Assembly: GCA_035610835.1 (NCBI GenBank)
Contig: CM069452.1
Coordinates: forward strand, 29,686,143 to 29,750,142
Reading direction: 5' to 3'
Length of the DNA: 64,000 nucleotides
Source of the DNA: Ophiura sarsii
Taxonomy: Eukaryota; Echinodermata; Ophiuroidea; Amphilepidida; Ophiuridae
Part shown: positions 32,499-44,665 of the stretch, one piece after another
How positions within the stretch are numbered: position 1 is the stretch's first letter
How the letters are laid out: each line of letters begins with the position of its first letter
Made by a program: the position numbers and the translations under genes
Notes under the pieces: model-generated
Told to the model about the DNA's origin: nothing
What the model saw: the letters and a program-made list of their open reading frames with translations, nothing else
Database searches by the model: none

Positions 32499-32930
32499 TG
32501 TGACGTGTTCTACCGAAACCAGACACAATTGGGCAAGATATCAAAATTGAGTTAGTAATTGATTATTAAAGTAGCGATCTACAGCTTTAGTGGTACCTCT
32601 CTTTTTTAATCGGACTTCCCAAAGCGGAGTTACATCATTTTCAAGTTCGTCTTTTACGGCCTTTATGAAAACTCCAAACTGAGATATCACCCTTTAAAGT
32701 TACTAGCACTAGGCTTTTAACTAGAACTAGGCTTTTTTAAATCACTGAAACATACATTTAGGATGATTTTTTAATCTGGATCTTTCACAATATTGTTAAT
32801 AAACACTCTGAAGATTAATTATTTACCAGAAACTCAAATTCCCCAAAAAATCACCCCCAATTATGTTTTGGGCTATTTCTCAGTTTGGAGCTCTGCCCAA
32901 TTGCGTCTGGTTTCGGTAGAACACGTCACA
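32499..32930. mobile_element. 432 bp MITE with TGTGACGTGTTCTACCG ends
   Basis: TGTGACGTGTTCTACCGAAA (32499 onward) is inverted at the right end (about 32890-32930) over about 38 bp with one mismatch. It is flanked by TATA at 32495-32498 and 32931-32934, a TA or TATA duplication. No coding capacity. Confidence 0.9.
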
Positions 32931-32934
32931 TATA

Positions 32935-35900
32935 TGCACATGGTTCATCCTACTTCGTTAATCAGATTTGAAAATTAGTTAATTAGCTTAATTGATACTT
33001 AAAGTAAGTGATGTAAAGTATTTGCATCAATTAGAACTAAACTGACATAAGACTAAGAATTAGAAGGTCTATTACAGGACAACGCTCCATTTTCACCCAT
33101 ATATTGGACAGTTATCTCCCCTCCTCCTCTACTCCCTCAACCACCCTGACTAATTATGCTTAACGAGCTACATTACTTAAATCAAAAGTGATAGATTTGT
33201 TCTCTCTTCAGATTCTTAAAGGGTATCAATTTACCTTTAAAATAAGCCCACACACAAATACAATAGCATAAAGACAAAACAATAATTAAAATGTAACAAA
33301 ACCACCTTGCCGAGGTAAAAAAATGTGACCATAACCAAGCTGGATAAATTCAATATCACCATAAGAAAAACGTGATGTACTACAATCAACTTACTGTAGT
33401 TGACAACAGCCCTAATTTGAAGCCAGACAGATGGACTGTTCATGCTTACAGCACAGCCAGAAACAAGAAATTTACAAATCAAATTTGAAAAATTGCATAA
33501 TAAATATGGCAAAAAACAGCCGGCACCCCCTTAGTCACTTTAACACTCCTGAAAACAGCACTCAAAGGAATAGACCTCAAGTGCTGAATGTTTTTCAAAT
33601 GAAATTTATCAACGCACAGCGTTAACGTGTCACACATTGACAGCATCCTAGTTTTGAAAGCATTTTATCATGCAAATGGAACTGATCGAAGTCACCTTGT
33701 TTGTCAAACATGATCATTTACAAATGTACATTTGTTTAAAGGGCAATTTGAAATGTCAAATATTTTCTTTGCCGTTGAACTATTTGATCATGAGACCAAT
33801 GAGACATCCTTATACACTTCCTAAATTGAGGTAATGTCAATTCGAATAGACAACAATCTTCTTAACTAAATATATTAGGGTGAAGTGACGTACAAATATC
33901 CAAGCTAAATGTCACTGTGTGCGTAAACTGCCTTGTGGGGTTGGGAAATGTCCTTGCCTGCCCATAAAGACAAAAATGAAATGAGCCAATACGTCATTAC
34001 AAATAGATATAATAGGTACCAGCAATAGCAATCTTTGTTTACTATGATGGTGGGGAATTTGAATAATGATCCCAGTTAATTATTCACGTACAAGTACTTC
34101 AAAAGTATGTAGTCTATTATATTCAGAGTATATATTGTGCTATATTATATCCCTGTCACACAGACGACGATCAGGCCAGCAATTGCAATGCGCTGTAAAA
34201 AGTATCCAGATATGTATAACAACACTGATAGTGCGGAAAACTGTCCGAAATTGTCCATTCAAGGTCACTAAAACCCTTTCACACTCTGCTGCGATCAGGC
34301 CCGCGCTTGAATTACGCTGAAACATTACCAAAGCGCCAGGCCAAGCCCATCAAGATCTCCACGAACCCCGCGGTGACACAGTGGGAACTGGCTAAGACGG
34401 AGAGTTGTGAGAGCTAGGGTCCCTATGGTCGCCCTTGAGCGCCAGTGCGCCAAGCTTGTTTTGTGCATGCACAAAATAAGCGCAGAGGTTCGGCGCCTTC
34501 AGAGTGCTGTCCTGTCCTGTCATTCGATGTACATATGTTGTCCACTTGTCAAACACCGAGAACAAACTGAGCAGGCAGGTGGCTTTCTTTATTCGCGATT
34601 GCATAGGGGTCATTAGTTCAAATAATCCTTTAGACAAAGATAGTATGCATGGATTGGAGTCCAATCACTTGGATTATTAAGTTTAACAGGTGTTTGGAAT
34701 TGTAGTGATGATTTGAATCATAGAAATAGTAGAGGGAGAAGGAATAACAAAGAGAATGTTGCACAAACATAATCGAGAACGTACTAGTAACACAGCAACT
34801 TGAACGCAATAAGAATGTTTACAGTGAGTGGGAGCGCAGTGAGAGCCCGTGAAACTTTAACGTAGAAACACAATGGGTCGTAATAAGAGCGTCGTGAAAA
34901 TGTGTTAAGTGGGATAGGAGCGTACTAAGAGCTACCTTGTTTTAAAAAAATCGACAAATTTGAGCAGTTTTCCGCGCTCTTCCTGCGTGTTACATGGGGA
35001 CCCTCTCCTGTTCTAGCCAGTGTCCACTGCATCCCCAATCGGTTCTTATGCGTTTGCTCGGCGCTTTGATACTTTTTTCAGCACAAGGCATGATCACCTG
35101 ACCGTATGTATAACATATTTGTGCCTTGCAACACCTACGTCTCGGTCAGAAGCGACCGGTGAATCAAAAGAGAGAAAATCTATAAACCTCTTAAAATGCA
35201 TCTTAATTGGATCATAGGACACCTGGATGTAGTTGCCAATGGCGATGCTATATGTGACATATCTCATCATGAGGAATATCTTGTCGGCCAAGCTTATTTG
35301 AAATTATCAAGTCAAATAGACTGTAAAATATATAGAAATTAAAAAGAAATCCATACTGTCTTTTCCTCATATTTCCAAAGTTGTTACTTCAATTTTCAAA
35401 AACAAGGCATCATTAAAAAGCATAAATGATTTCCTGTCAGATGTGTAAACATCTCAAATTTTCCAAAAGTAGACAAGATACACATTTTGATGCCATGGAT
35501 CACATATAAAATAGTAGGCCTATAGGGTGACCAGCTGTGAGCCCATTTGTATTAATCAATATAGAGGGTCAAACTTGTTGACAATGAATAGATGTTTTGA
35601 ATTTGAGTTCCATAATTTAAAATGGAGTGTTGATCCTTATTGAGGAAATATTGACAAAAATGAATGGTGACAAAACAGATATTTGTCATCACTGAGAAAT
35701 GTGTGGGTCTAAATGGATGAATGGTTTGCAGTGGCGTAGCTAGGTTTTCACATCGGGGGAGGGGGGTGGAGGGAAAAAAGTGAACTGACAAGACTCAAAC
35801 GACAACTAATTTGACCGTCATATTCCATGCTTCCCCTTGTTAGAGATGTTTATATCTTTGACTACAGAGGGTGACATTTTTTTGAAAAATATGTGGAAAA

Positions 35901-36529
35901 CTCCATGTTTACCTCTAAATCCAGCGAAGTAGTATGAAGTGAGATGGGATGTATTCACTTGTGTCTAAATAACCCCACACAAGCAACTGGACATCATGAA
36001 AGTAAACTCTTTTTTATACCTAAAATTTGCATACCAGTTTTCAGCAATATGAGGCAAACTACTTTTGGTTATAACTTTTTTATTATTTGCAGACATGGTT
36101 GAACCATTATTTTTTATTGTAAAGTATATACTTTGTTTCCATGTATTCTATTTTCAAAGCGATACTTTTATTTTAAAATTGTATAATCATGCCTACCCGT
36201 GTCAAATGGACTAACAGAGCCAATCTCAACCGACAGACTCAAATGCCCCCTAAAACACTTTCAATGTTGATGTGAATGCTGTTAAAACGCACTTATTTTC
36301 TTTTATTTATTCTCCAAAGTTGGGTTTCTAAAATTGTCAAATTTTAAAAACTAAAGCAAGCCTTCTGGAAGGGAGGGGGGACATAACTGACTATTTTGTG
36401 TATACATAGTCTGTCATTTAATTTGGCGGGCATCAGGGAGGGCAGCAAGCCTTCTGACAAGCCTCCCCCATAGTATATGCCCCTGCATGTCAACAAGATT
36501 TATGAATCTGATTTTCCTTGGCTTGCTTA
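32935..36529. other. Spacer sequence, no supported gene
   Basis: Short ORFs only. Two degenerate direct repeats containing GCGATCAGGCC or ACGATCAGGCC lie near 34155 and 34277. CAGTGGCGTAGCTAGG at 35731 resembles a hAT-type terminus, but no matching right end was confirmed. Confidence 0.45.
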
Positions 36530-36620
36530 CATATGGCGGGGGTGTGGCAGGTGACCTGGGTTTGATTCCCGGCACCGGCAGAGCCAATTTCCCCTCCCTC
36601 ATTTGACCTGTTTTCTCCCC
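36530..36620 (+). mobile_element. Possible tRNA-derived SINE fragment
   Basis: GGGTTTGATTCCCGGCACC is a good pol III B box followed by GCAGAGCCAATTTCCCC. The A box is poor. It is weakly supported. Confidence 0.3.
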
Positions 36621-37378
36621 AAATAGTTTAACTCCCAAAACCAAGCCGCCATAGGGTTAACACGCATCTGTCTCTAAATGCCAACAAACAATTCCAATGT
36701 GACAAGAAAATGCATTTCCATGCACATTTTTATTAACATTAAAAACTGCCTAAAGAAAGCCTGAAAGTTACAACTACAACAAAATTTTGCATTTCGCATG
36801 ATTTGTTTATTTGCCCAAAGCTGTCACACACAAAAGTACAGTTCATTAAATAAGTGTCTATGCATCCCTATGTACTCTGCTGATGGCATAAAATGTCTTA
36901 TAATCGATATATTTGTATCATGAATGCATCTATATGAGATACGAAGATGGATGCTCACAACATATGGCATGAGATAGACGACCTACTTTTGTATAATTTC
37001 AACTTTTCAGACTTTTGAACAACAATTTATAAAAGGTTTGTCTTAGAAGCCTGTGCGCATTGGTATGTGAAATGAGCTTTGGCGCGTATGGCTATGCGAT
37101 GAGGCCCACAAAAACAAAGATTTGTTGTTGTTGTTGGATTCTTAAAAACAAATTACAAAAATAGTTCTCTGTAAGCTTGGATCAACAACAACAAAAATGG
37201 GGGAGGGGAAATCGCATACCTCATAGTTTTTTTTCTTCTAAAAAACAAAAAACGCATAGCACTTAGGTTTTTTGCAAAATGTTTTTGAGATAAACCTTCT
37301 TTTTTTTGCCTTACAACTTGCCGCACCCAGTCTGAAATCAATTATACCTATAATATTGATATGAAATAACTTGCTTAA

Positions 37379-37724
37379 AGGTAGATGACCCGATCACATT
37401 TTTCGTAACACAGAATTATTTCAAACATACGGAGATTTTCATATCATATGAAAGCTCGTATTTTTCTCATCATCATACTGAAATTTGACGGCCTAATTCG
37501 GTATAATGACAGAGAAATCGACGAAATAGCGTTGACTTACCGCGAATGGTGGTTACCACCGATATAGTTTGTGTACTACTCAATGGGTACAGTTCACAGC
37601 ATCTTTTGCGTCTAAAATAAGAACCATAATAGCTATGCATCTCAAATTTTGGGACACGACGTTTTTAAGGATGACCTTTCATGTATAATAGAAAACTTCA
37701 AGTTGAAAATCGGAACATCTACCT
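37379..37724. mobile_element. 346 bp MITE with AGGTAGATG ends and TTAA target duplication
   Basis: AGGTAGATGACCCGAT at the left and ATCGGAACATCTACCT at the right are inverted with two mismatches. TTAA flanks both sides (37375-37378 and 37725-37728). TTAA duplication is typical of piggyBac and Kolobok groups. No ORF. Confidence 0.9.
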
Positions 37725-37728
37725 TTAA

Positions 37729-39741
37729 ACACCTACATTAACACAGAATGTCTCTTTCGTTCAATCATAAAATTAGCTATCACAAAAAACCCTATTTGCA
37801 CAGTCATTTAGTAACAATCAATGACAGCTATAATTTGTGACTTGATGATCTGTAATATTCCATTTGCCGGAAGGAATACTTGTACGGTAGTACTTTAACT
37901 CATCCAGACCCAGCTACATTTACAATGAATTCAAAATCATGGATACAAGCCCAAGGATTTATATTCACTCTATAAGATCAAAAGCCATGCACTTAACTAC
38001 ACCTTTTGATAAATGCCAATAAATGAATGATGTATATTTTTATTTTGTTTTGTTTGGAATACGGGATGCATACGAGCTTATGTTATCATACTAACACAGG
38101 AACTGATTTTCCAACAACTACGGTTTTAAGATGAAATAATTTAGTTTTAACACATTGTGACATGTGTTTGGAATTATTTAATGAATATCAGCGATTATAT
38201 GTTTCCAACTAATACAAATTGCAAATTTGGGCAAATCTATGTCTATGTTTACAGAGCGCCCTCTACAGTATGCTTTGATCCAGTTAAGCAGAATGTGTGC
38301 AGAATGCATATTTGGCTATAGTATTATCATGTGCACTATCCTCCTTGGATGATACGCAAAGTATCAGTACACAATGATTGGGAAGATGAGGATAATAAAG
38401 ATGTTGACAACTGAAAGTTACTAAAGCTCTTTTCTAAATGAAATATGTATGGGATAACCAAGAGATATCGCGGCTATCATTTAAACATGAAGACTCAAAG
38501 AGAGCAAAAATACCATACATTGTTTACAGTCTAATTTGACTGTCGATACCCAGGAGACTCAGTCACTCATCTTGTTTCACATTGCTGATTGCTCATTACT
38601 AATGCACCATCTCCAAGGAATCCAATCTGTTAACCCACATTAATTCAGTCTACTGATAAGACGAATGTCGGATTTCGAGATGCTGTGAGTTCTGAATTAG
38701 CTACCATTTTAGAGGGGACACAAATTAGGTATTTGCAATAGCTCGGATCCACAACCCTCTTCATTCAATACAGCCTGGTGAATGAGCTTCAAATTATAGA
38801 ATACCCTTTACTTGAAATGTTAAGATTACTTGAATTATTCCAAATTAACTGTTCCCTACCACTAATAGAAAAAAATGTTGACAACCCTATAGATCTAGTT
38901 TCTTTTCTCCAAAATCAGAAGGAGCCAAAATACTATTGTGCATTGTATATTGAATTGTGACAGGTATTCATAATATAGGTTAGGAGTTTTAACGGTTTAT
39001 AGCCTTCGGACAAATTTAATTGTTACATTGATAACAAATAGTTTATGTCATGAGGGTCCAACTGCTAGATTTAATATATTACTTGAGACACAAAAAATAT
39101 TGGTCAAATACAGAAATTTGCAATAACAAAATTGTCAAGAAAAAAAAGAAAGAAAAAAAACAACAACTAAAACCAAACACACAAGTAATAAACAAACAAA
39201 CAATTTAAAGTTAACATCAGCACCCTTTTCTTATGTGTGTAGTCTTCAATTCTTTCACTACAGACACGCAATTTGTCAGAAGTCGGGCACAAACTAATAC
39301 AGCAACCTTTAAATGCTCCCTCGTGACATTGTCAGCTCTACGTTTCTTGCACGCTCTTTTGGCCATTTCAATTTAAGCGTGAAAACGGTCACCAGTGAAT
39401 ACCGCGCTATTGCGTTTGCATGGTGTATGTTACATAAGCCCACATATCAGAGCATGTGCCCCACTTGTTTTATATAAAGTATCTGAAACTAACTAATTAC
39501 ATTTAGTAGATTTGAAAGATAAACATAGGAAAACATTTTAAAAGCAACCAGTAGAAAATTTGCAATTGGTTTGAATTATAGCAAACTTTTAGCCATTATA
39601 TACCTTCTACTCCTTGAGGACTTCTTGTCATTCCTCTTCTCACAAGGATTCGAACCTAACCATGTCGTCGTTATTTAACAAAGAGATAACATCAAACTTT
39701 AACCAAGTCAACTATTGTCTATGAAGACTGTATGGTGGAAC
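37729..39741. other. Spacer sequence, no supported gene
   Basis: AT-rich sequence with a purine-rich stretch at 39135-39210. No family motif in any ORF. Confidence 0.45.
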
Positions 39742-39989
39742 CAGGGATGTAACTAGACAATTTTGAGTGCCAGCTAATTTTACTGACGGCAAACAGAGTA
39801 AGTGTAGCGAGGAAGTGCAGTGGATCATGGCATGGGGTCCAGGGGCCTTTTTAATGTGTTTTTAGGTTTTATAATGCCCTACGAGGGTTCCTTCTACCTA
39901 ATTTCTTGTATTATGAAGCAGTTTCATGATTTTATCCGGTCGGCAATCATGAGTGCCGGCTACACCCGACCGGCGTAGGTACATCCCTG
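39742..39989. mobile_element. Possible MITE with CAGGGATGTA ends
   Basis: CAGGGATGTAACTA at the left and TAGGTACATCCCTG at the right are inverted with one mismatch. Inner GAGTGCC and GGCACTC-like words also face each other. An 8 bp target duplication was looked for and not found, so the call rests on the ends only. Confidence 0.5.
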
Positions 39990-41245
39990 GACGTGAAACG
40001 CTTTATAGTCTCTGGATGTGAAACGCTAGTTTAATGGTTTATTTCTCATGTGATGAACTATGATGAACAATGGGTAGGGTACTATTACTTGCATAACGTT
40101 AGCCTTGATCAGGCTTTCTAAAATTTAACCCAAAATTATTGGGTTGTAGTAGTCCGGGCTATTATATACCAAACTCCTTGTGCATACTGATATTAATAAA
40201 TAATAACAAGTCCTACGAGCTTATTTATTTAGTGCGATAAACTTGGCATCCAAATTGCCGCCCCCTTCACTGACCCACCCACCAATTACTCACTGAACAC
40301 GCCGGGCGAAGCCCGGTGTAAACTGTGTAGTGATCGCCATTGAAATACCATCGCGGGAGAACGAAGTTCGACTGAGGCCGCTTGCGGCCGAAAGCCTTGT
40401 ACAATCTGTTATGACTGGTGAAGTAATTTATGCTAATTGCATAAACATGTTGACCCGCCTCCACTAGTGTCTTAATAGCGCAATTAATGAATATTTACGA
40501 TGTTTACCGGTCAAAGACTGCTTGTCCTTTCTGATTGGATGTTAGGGGAGGCACGTAAATATATCGGAAAGGCTTTTCAGATATCTGAGGCCCGTATCGG
40601 CAAGGCTTTTCCGAAGGGTAGGAGGGACATTGCCGATTTAGAAGCGCACTTTTAAATACTCCTAGATTCAAATCGGAAAGTATCTTTCCGATTTTACTAG
40701 CGTATCGGCAATCCACTCAAACAGCGTTCCTTTCAAGTCAAATATTGACTTATCAAGTGCTACTCGAGAGACAACAATAGGCGATACTCTGCGCGTGATG
40801 ATGGTCAATATATCAATTGTCTGGAAGTTTATCCGTATTATTGATCAAAACGGCCCGTGTAATTGGAGTTTGCTGGTCGATATTTGACTTATTTCCTCAT
40901 TTTTACAAATTAATTAATTAATACTCATCAATATGGATATATTGGTCATCATCCCCAAATTGTACATTAAGAATAACCTCAAAATAAGTCCAAACATGCA
41001 CAGATTTTGTTTCGTTCTTTATAACCATAAATTGAGTTGATCGCTATGTTAACGCTCTGTACCATTTAAATATCAAATCAATGTTCAGGAAGCACTGTGC
41101 AACAAGTCCGAAATACCTCGCCCTTATGGTCTATGAAAATGTATGCCTTTATAGTAGTCCTAGCCTTTTAATAGCTACCAGCAAATCAATCAAAGAATAT
41201 CTAAACTTGTATCTACCTAAATAGGCCTACCCGCGGGTCGCACAT

Positions 41246-41340
41246 TTATTAACCGTAACAAACATTTGGCCAAACACTGTGCATGTGTATACTATACGCT
41301 TTACTCCGTCAAGGTATCAAATGTTTGTTACAGTAAATAA
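41246..41340. repeat. Small inverted repeat with 23 bp arms
   Basis: Arms at 41246-41268 and 41318-41340 (core GTAACAAACATTTG) match at 21 of 23 positions around a 49 bp loop. They are nested in the 3.57 kb element. Confidence 0.75.
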
Positions 41341-42461
41341 CATCGCCCCCGGGCCCTACCCGATCGAGCCAATTAAGTGGCAATCAATCGATTTAGCCCT
41401 ATTGAAATATATAGGTGACTCTTGGCTTGTAAAACGATTAACTTGTCTGGGTTGTCAATGGCTGTTGATCATGAGTTTAGCTCAGTTTATCGTTTAAATG
41501 GGTGGGTTCACACGTACAATCACGAGCCGTGTATAAAGGCGATTCGTATTATTAATAGGCCTACCAAATAATGCAATAATCTTTTGTTGTCTAGCTATTT
41601 CCTCTAGATACCATCAGCTAACGGACGACGCCTGAACGCAACAAAATTCGATTTATCACGATTCAAAACTTACACGGGGCCCGCCCCGGGTGTCCTTTTA
41701 TTATTTTAGGCCTAGTATTAATTTTTCTATGGATGGGACTAAATATGTTACTGTTTTAACTAAAGTTAATTAAGACACAATATTTTTATTTCTCTCCTCT
41801 ACGTTTCATTCGACTTAAACATAAAAATTGAATGAAACAGTGGCTGATATAACTATTTTTTTGCTCCTTGATGCTGGTGCAGCCACTGCCAAGTGTAGTT
41901 TTAAATGAAATAATTTAAACCAGGGAAGGTGAGATAACTTGTCTAATTCCTGACTCTAAACAAATGAAAATGGATAGGTCAATATGCATCTAGCATGTCT
42001 AGATGGGCCTGATTAATGCAAAATTGTTCCGTCAACGATCACTCGTGATGTTCAATTAATTTTCTCTCCAGATCCGACTTTATCATTTGTTACTAATACC
42101 CTGATGACATGCATGATATCGCTGTTTTTTAATTTTTTGTAAAGGTCCCGGCCCCCTTAACAATGCTAAATAGCCGGGACAAAGTGTACCTTCTTTAAAT
42201 ATATTATAAGGACAAAATTGATAATAGTATACGCTTGAAAAATCATATACATTTAGCATTAGAAACATATAAAGTGATGACTGACATCCCCGGATTGTGT
42301 AGAATCTTTTTAAATATAATCATGATAATGACATGATATTTAGGCTACCATTAAAGTAACAGAAAAATGACTCAAGAGACTAATTAAATTCAAACATGTA
42401 CGTTAATCCGGTTCCGAAACGCACCATACAGTGCAATTTTAATCAATTTGTTTCTAATCTA

Positions 42462-43105
42462 ATGTTAACATTTATAGGGGGTTTCAAGCCTATGATAGGC
42501 CTATGCCAAAAATAGCCAACAAATTGCTTTTTCCTAAAATCTGTCCTTTTGACCTCTAATTTCTCGGAGATGAGATCAGATATTATATATTTCCTTTTTG
42601 TTTATAAATAACAATATCATCCTTCCTCTCATATGTTAAGGATATTAGGATTGGTTGAAAAATAAGACTTCGGCAAACATTTTAGGCGATGCATGTTTGT
42701 TCATCATAGTTTAGCAACAATTGATCAAAATTGCACAACCGGGTTAACTTACATTTTTGACTTATCATTTGTATTCTAGTGTTGTGGTGAATATCAGGTC
42801 AGAATAAGATTCTACACATTCCGAGCATGTCAGTCATAACTTTTTATGTTTCTAATGTTAAAATTTATATGGGTTTTTAAGCCTATAATATGCCGAAAAT
42901 AGCCAACAAACAAGGCTAATTCAAATTTCAAATTTTAAATTTTAAATTGACCTCTAAGTTGTCGGAGATGAGGTCAGATATTATTTAATTCATTTGTGTT
43001 CTTAAATGGCACTATCATCTTTCTCATCATATTCAAAGGACATTAGGATTATTGAAAAATAAGACCTTGGTAAACATTTTAGGCGATACATGTTTTTTCA
43101 GAGTT
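42462..43105 (+). repeat. Degenerate direct repeat, two units of about 390 bp
   Basis: TCTAATGTTAACATTTATA near 42457 and TCTAATGTTAAAATTTATA near 42850 start two alignable units. They share ATAGCCAACAAA, TCGGAGATGAG, CAGATATTAT, GAAAAATAAGAC and CATTTTAGGCGAT. Internal duplication of the 3.57 kb element. Confidence 0.75.
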
Positions 43106-44466
43106 TAGCAAAAAAATATTAGGCCTACATCTACAACTGTTTTAACTTCTGCTATTAACTAAATCTCATTGTAGGCCTATTTGCCGTACATTCTAAATTC
43201 AAAATCTCACTAAATCTCACTGACCTTGTCCTGAGAAGCAGGCATAAAATGAGACTTGTTTTAGGGTTATGAATGATTCTATGTTTTAGTATGTACAAAT
43301 AGGCCTACTTGTAATATTTTATATTATTGTGTAATATAATTATGTTGAAGGACGCATAATGTGTATGTCCAAATATATAAATAAATATACATAAATAAAT
43401 TTGAAATAAAACAAGAATGTATGAAACTAGCTGCTTGATAATGTGGCGACCGCAATCAATGAATACATGTAGCACAATTTTTGGCAACAATCAACTCACA
43501 GTCCCTCCTGACTCTCGTGGGCTAATTCCCCGGTTAATTCGTCCCCGGTCGCTCCGCCGCCAGTGTGTGCGGCCGTGGATGCACGCATGATGAATACAGG
43601 ACGTTGAATACAGTAACGTATTGGTCAAATGTAACTGTAACTTATCATGCTTATTTATATACAACTCACAAAATACAAACGCGATATATATGTGTTTATA
43701 CTTATTTTGTGGTAATTTTTAATGCACAATTCGATTATAACAAACAAAATCCACATTAATGAGTCGTTTAATAGTTCATTAGTTTATGCAAGTATGGCAT
43801 TGTCAAATATTGACCGGCGCGGGTTAGTTTCAAATCCACTCAGTCAACAGTGTCGCTCAGCGTGAAGTAGATTTACAACCACTAGATAACAATAGGCGTA
43901 ATTGGTGCGTCAGGGTTTTAAGTGGCTATTATATCGTCTCACCGGAGCTTGCTAAATCCAACTTGCAGATTTGAAACTCTCTAGATGGCATCCTAGTTCG
44001 TGGCCTGACAACTGAACTTGCCGATATCTTTAAAAAAAGCCTTGCAGAATTGACCTTTCCGATTCCATTTCAGATATCTGAAAAGCCTTTCCGATATATT
44101 TACGTGCCTCCCCTTATACATGTACCTTATGAATAATACATATTCGCCATATTTGGGAATATTTACCCCCCACGAAAAACCGTTAGATTTCCATGAGTTT
44201 TATCAAGTGAAACATTAGATTGGCATTGCAGAATGTGCAAGGCTTCGTGTTCAGCACAGCTCTCAGCTCGTAAATCCTATGTCACTTGTCTTAGCATGAT
44301 ATAATCAGCTTAATAGAGAAGGGTGGGATTTCCGTGTTATGGTGTTAGCAACATCAGATGGTTACTGGACAATTATATGGGACTGCGTTATTTTAAATGA
44401 TTTTAGAAGCCTGGTCAAGGCTAGCATAACGTCGCTGTTCTGTCATAAACTTGTATGGTTTTACAA

Positions 44467-44665
44467 CCCTTCGGCATGTATAAAGTAAAAATCCCCAATA
44501 GTTAAAGGAAGTGTGTTGCTTTAGACATGTTCAAGGGGCAAGAGAAGACAATGTTTTGACAGATGTATTTTTGGCTCTTGAACATGGTTATATAGCAGAA
44601 TACTCAAAGGTTATACATGAAGAATTACTTAATACATGCTGAAGGGCGGGATGGAGATACAAGGT
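44467..44665 (-). repeat. Inverted spacer copy of the CTGCCCTTCA foldback repeat
   Basis: Read on the minus strand it gives GTATCTCCATCCCGCCCTTCAGCATGT-like sequence and the inner GAACATGTCTAAAG words of the repeat at 22650-22853. It is more diverged than the two duplication copies are from each other. Confidence 0.6.

Larger units (their letters stand above)
40545..44113. mobile_element. 3.57 kb TIR element with TTA target duplication, no transposase
   Basis: GGGGAGGCACGTAAATATAT at 40545 and its complement ending 44113 agree over about 42 bp (through CGGAAAGGCTTTTCAGATATCTGA). Further inward, related CGGAAAGG and AAGGCTTTT words appear at both sides. TTA flanks both ends (40542-40544 and 44114-44116). 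A 3 bp TTA duplication fits PIF/Harbinger. The 3.5 kb interior has only ORFs under 75 codons, so it is non-autonomous. It contains a 95 bp foldback and a degenerate pair of 390 bp repeats. Confidence 0.85.

Noticed and set aside
33237..33512. Minus-strand 91-codon hydrophobic ORF
   Set aside because: Leu/Val/Phe-rich translation is expected from AT-rich DNA. No known motif or splice context.
34392..34664. Minus-strand 90-codon ORF
   Set aside because: No family resemblance. The plus strand is equally open, and the region contains degenerate repeats.
35731..36480. hAT element starting CAGTGGCGTAGCTAGG
   Set aside because: The start resembles a hAT terminus and ATGCCCCTG at about 36476 could be an end, but the flanking 8-mers differ and the inner TIR does not match.
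40290..40400. GC hairpin (GCCGGGCGAAGCCCGG) as a Helitron 3' end
   Set aside because: There is no CTRR at the expected distance and no identifiable 5' end.
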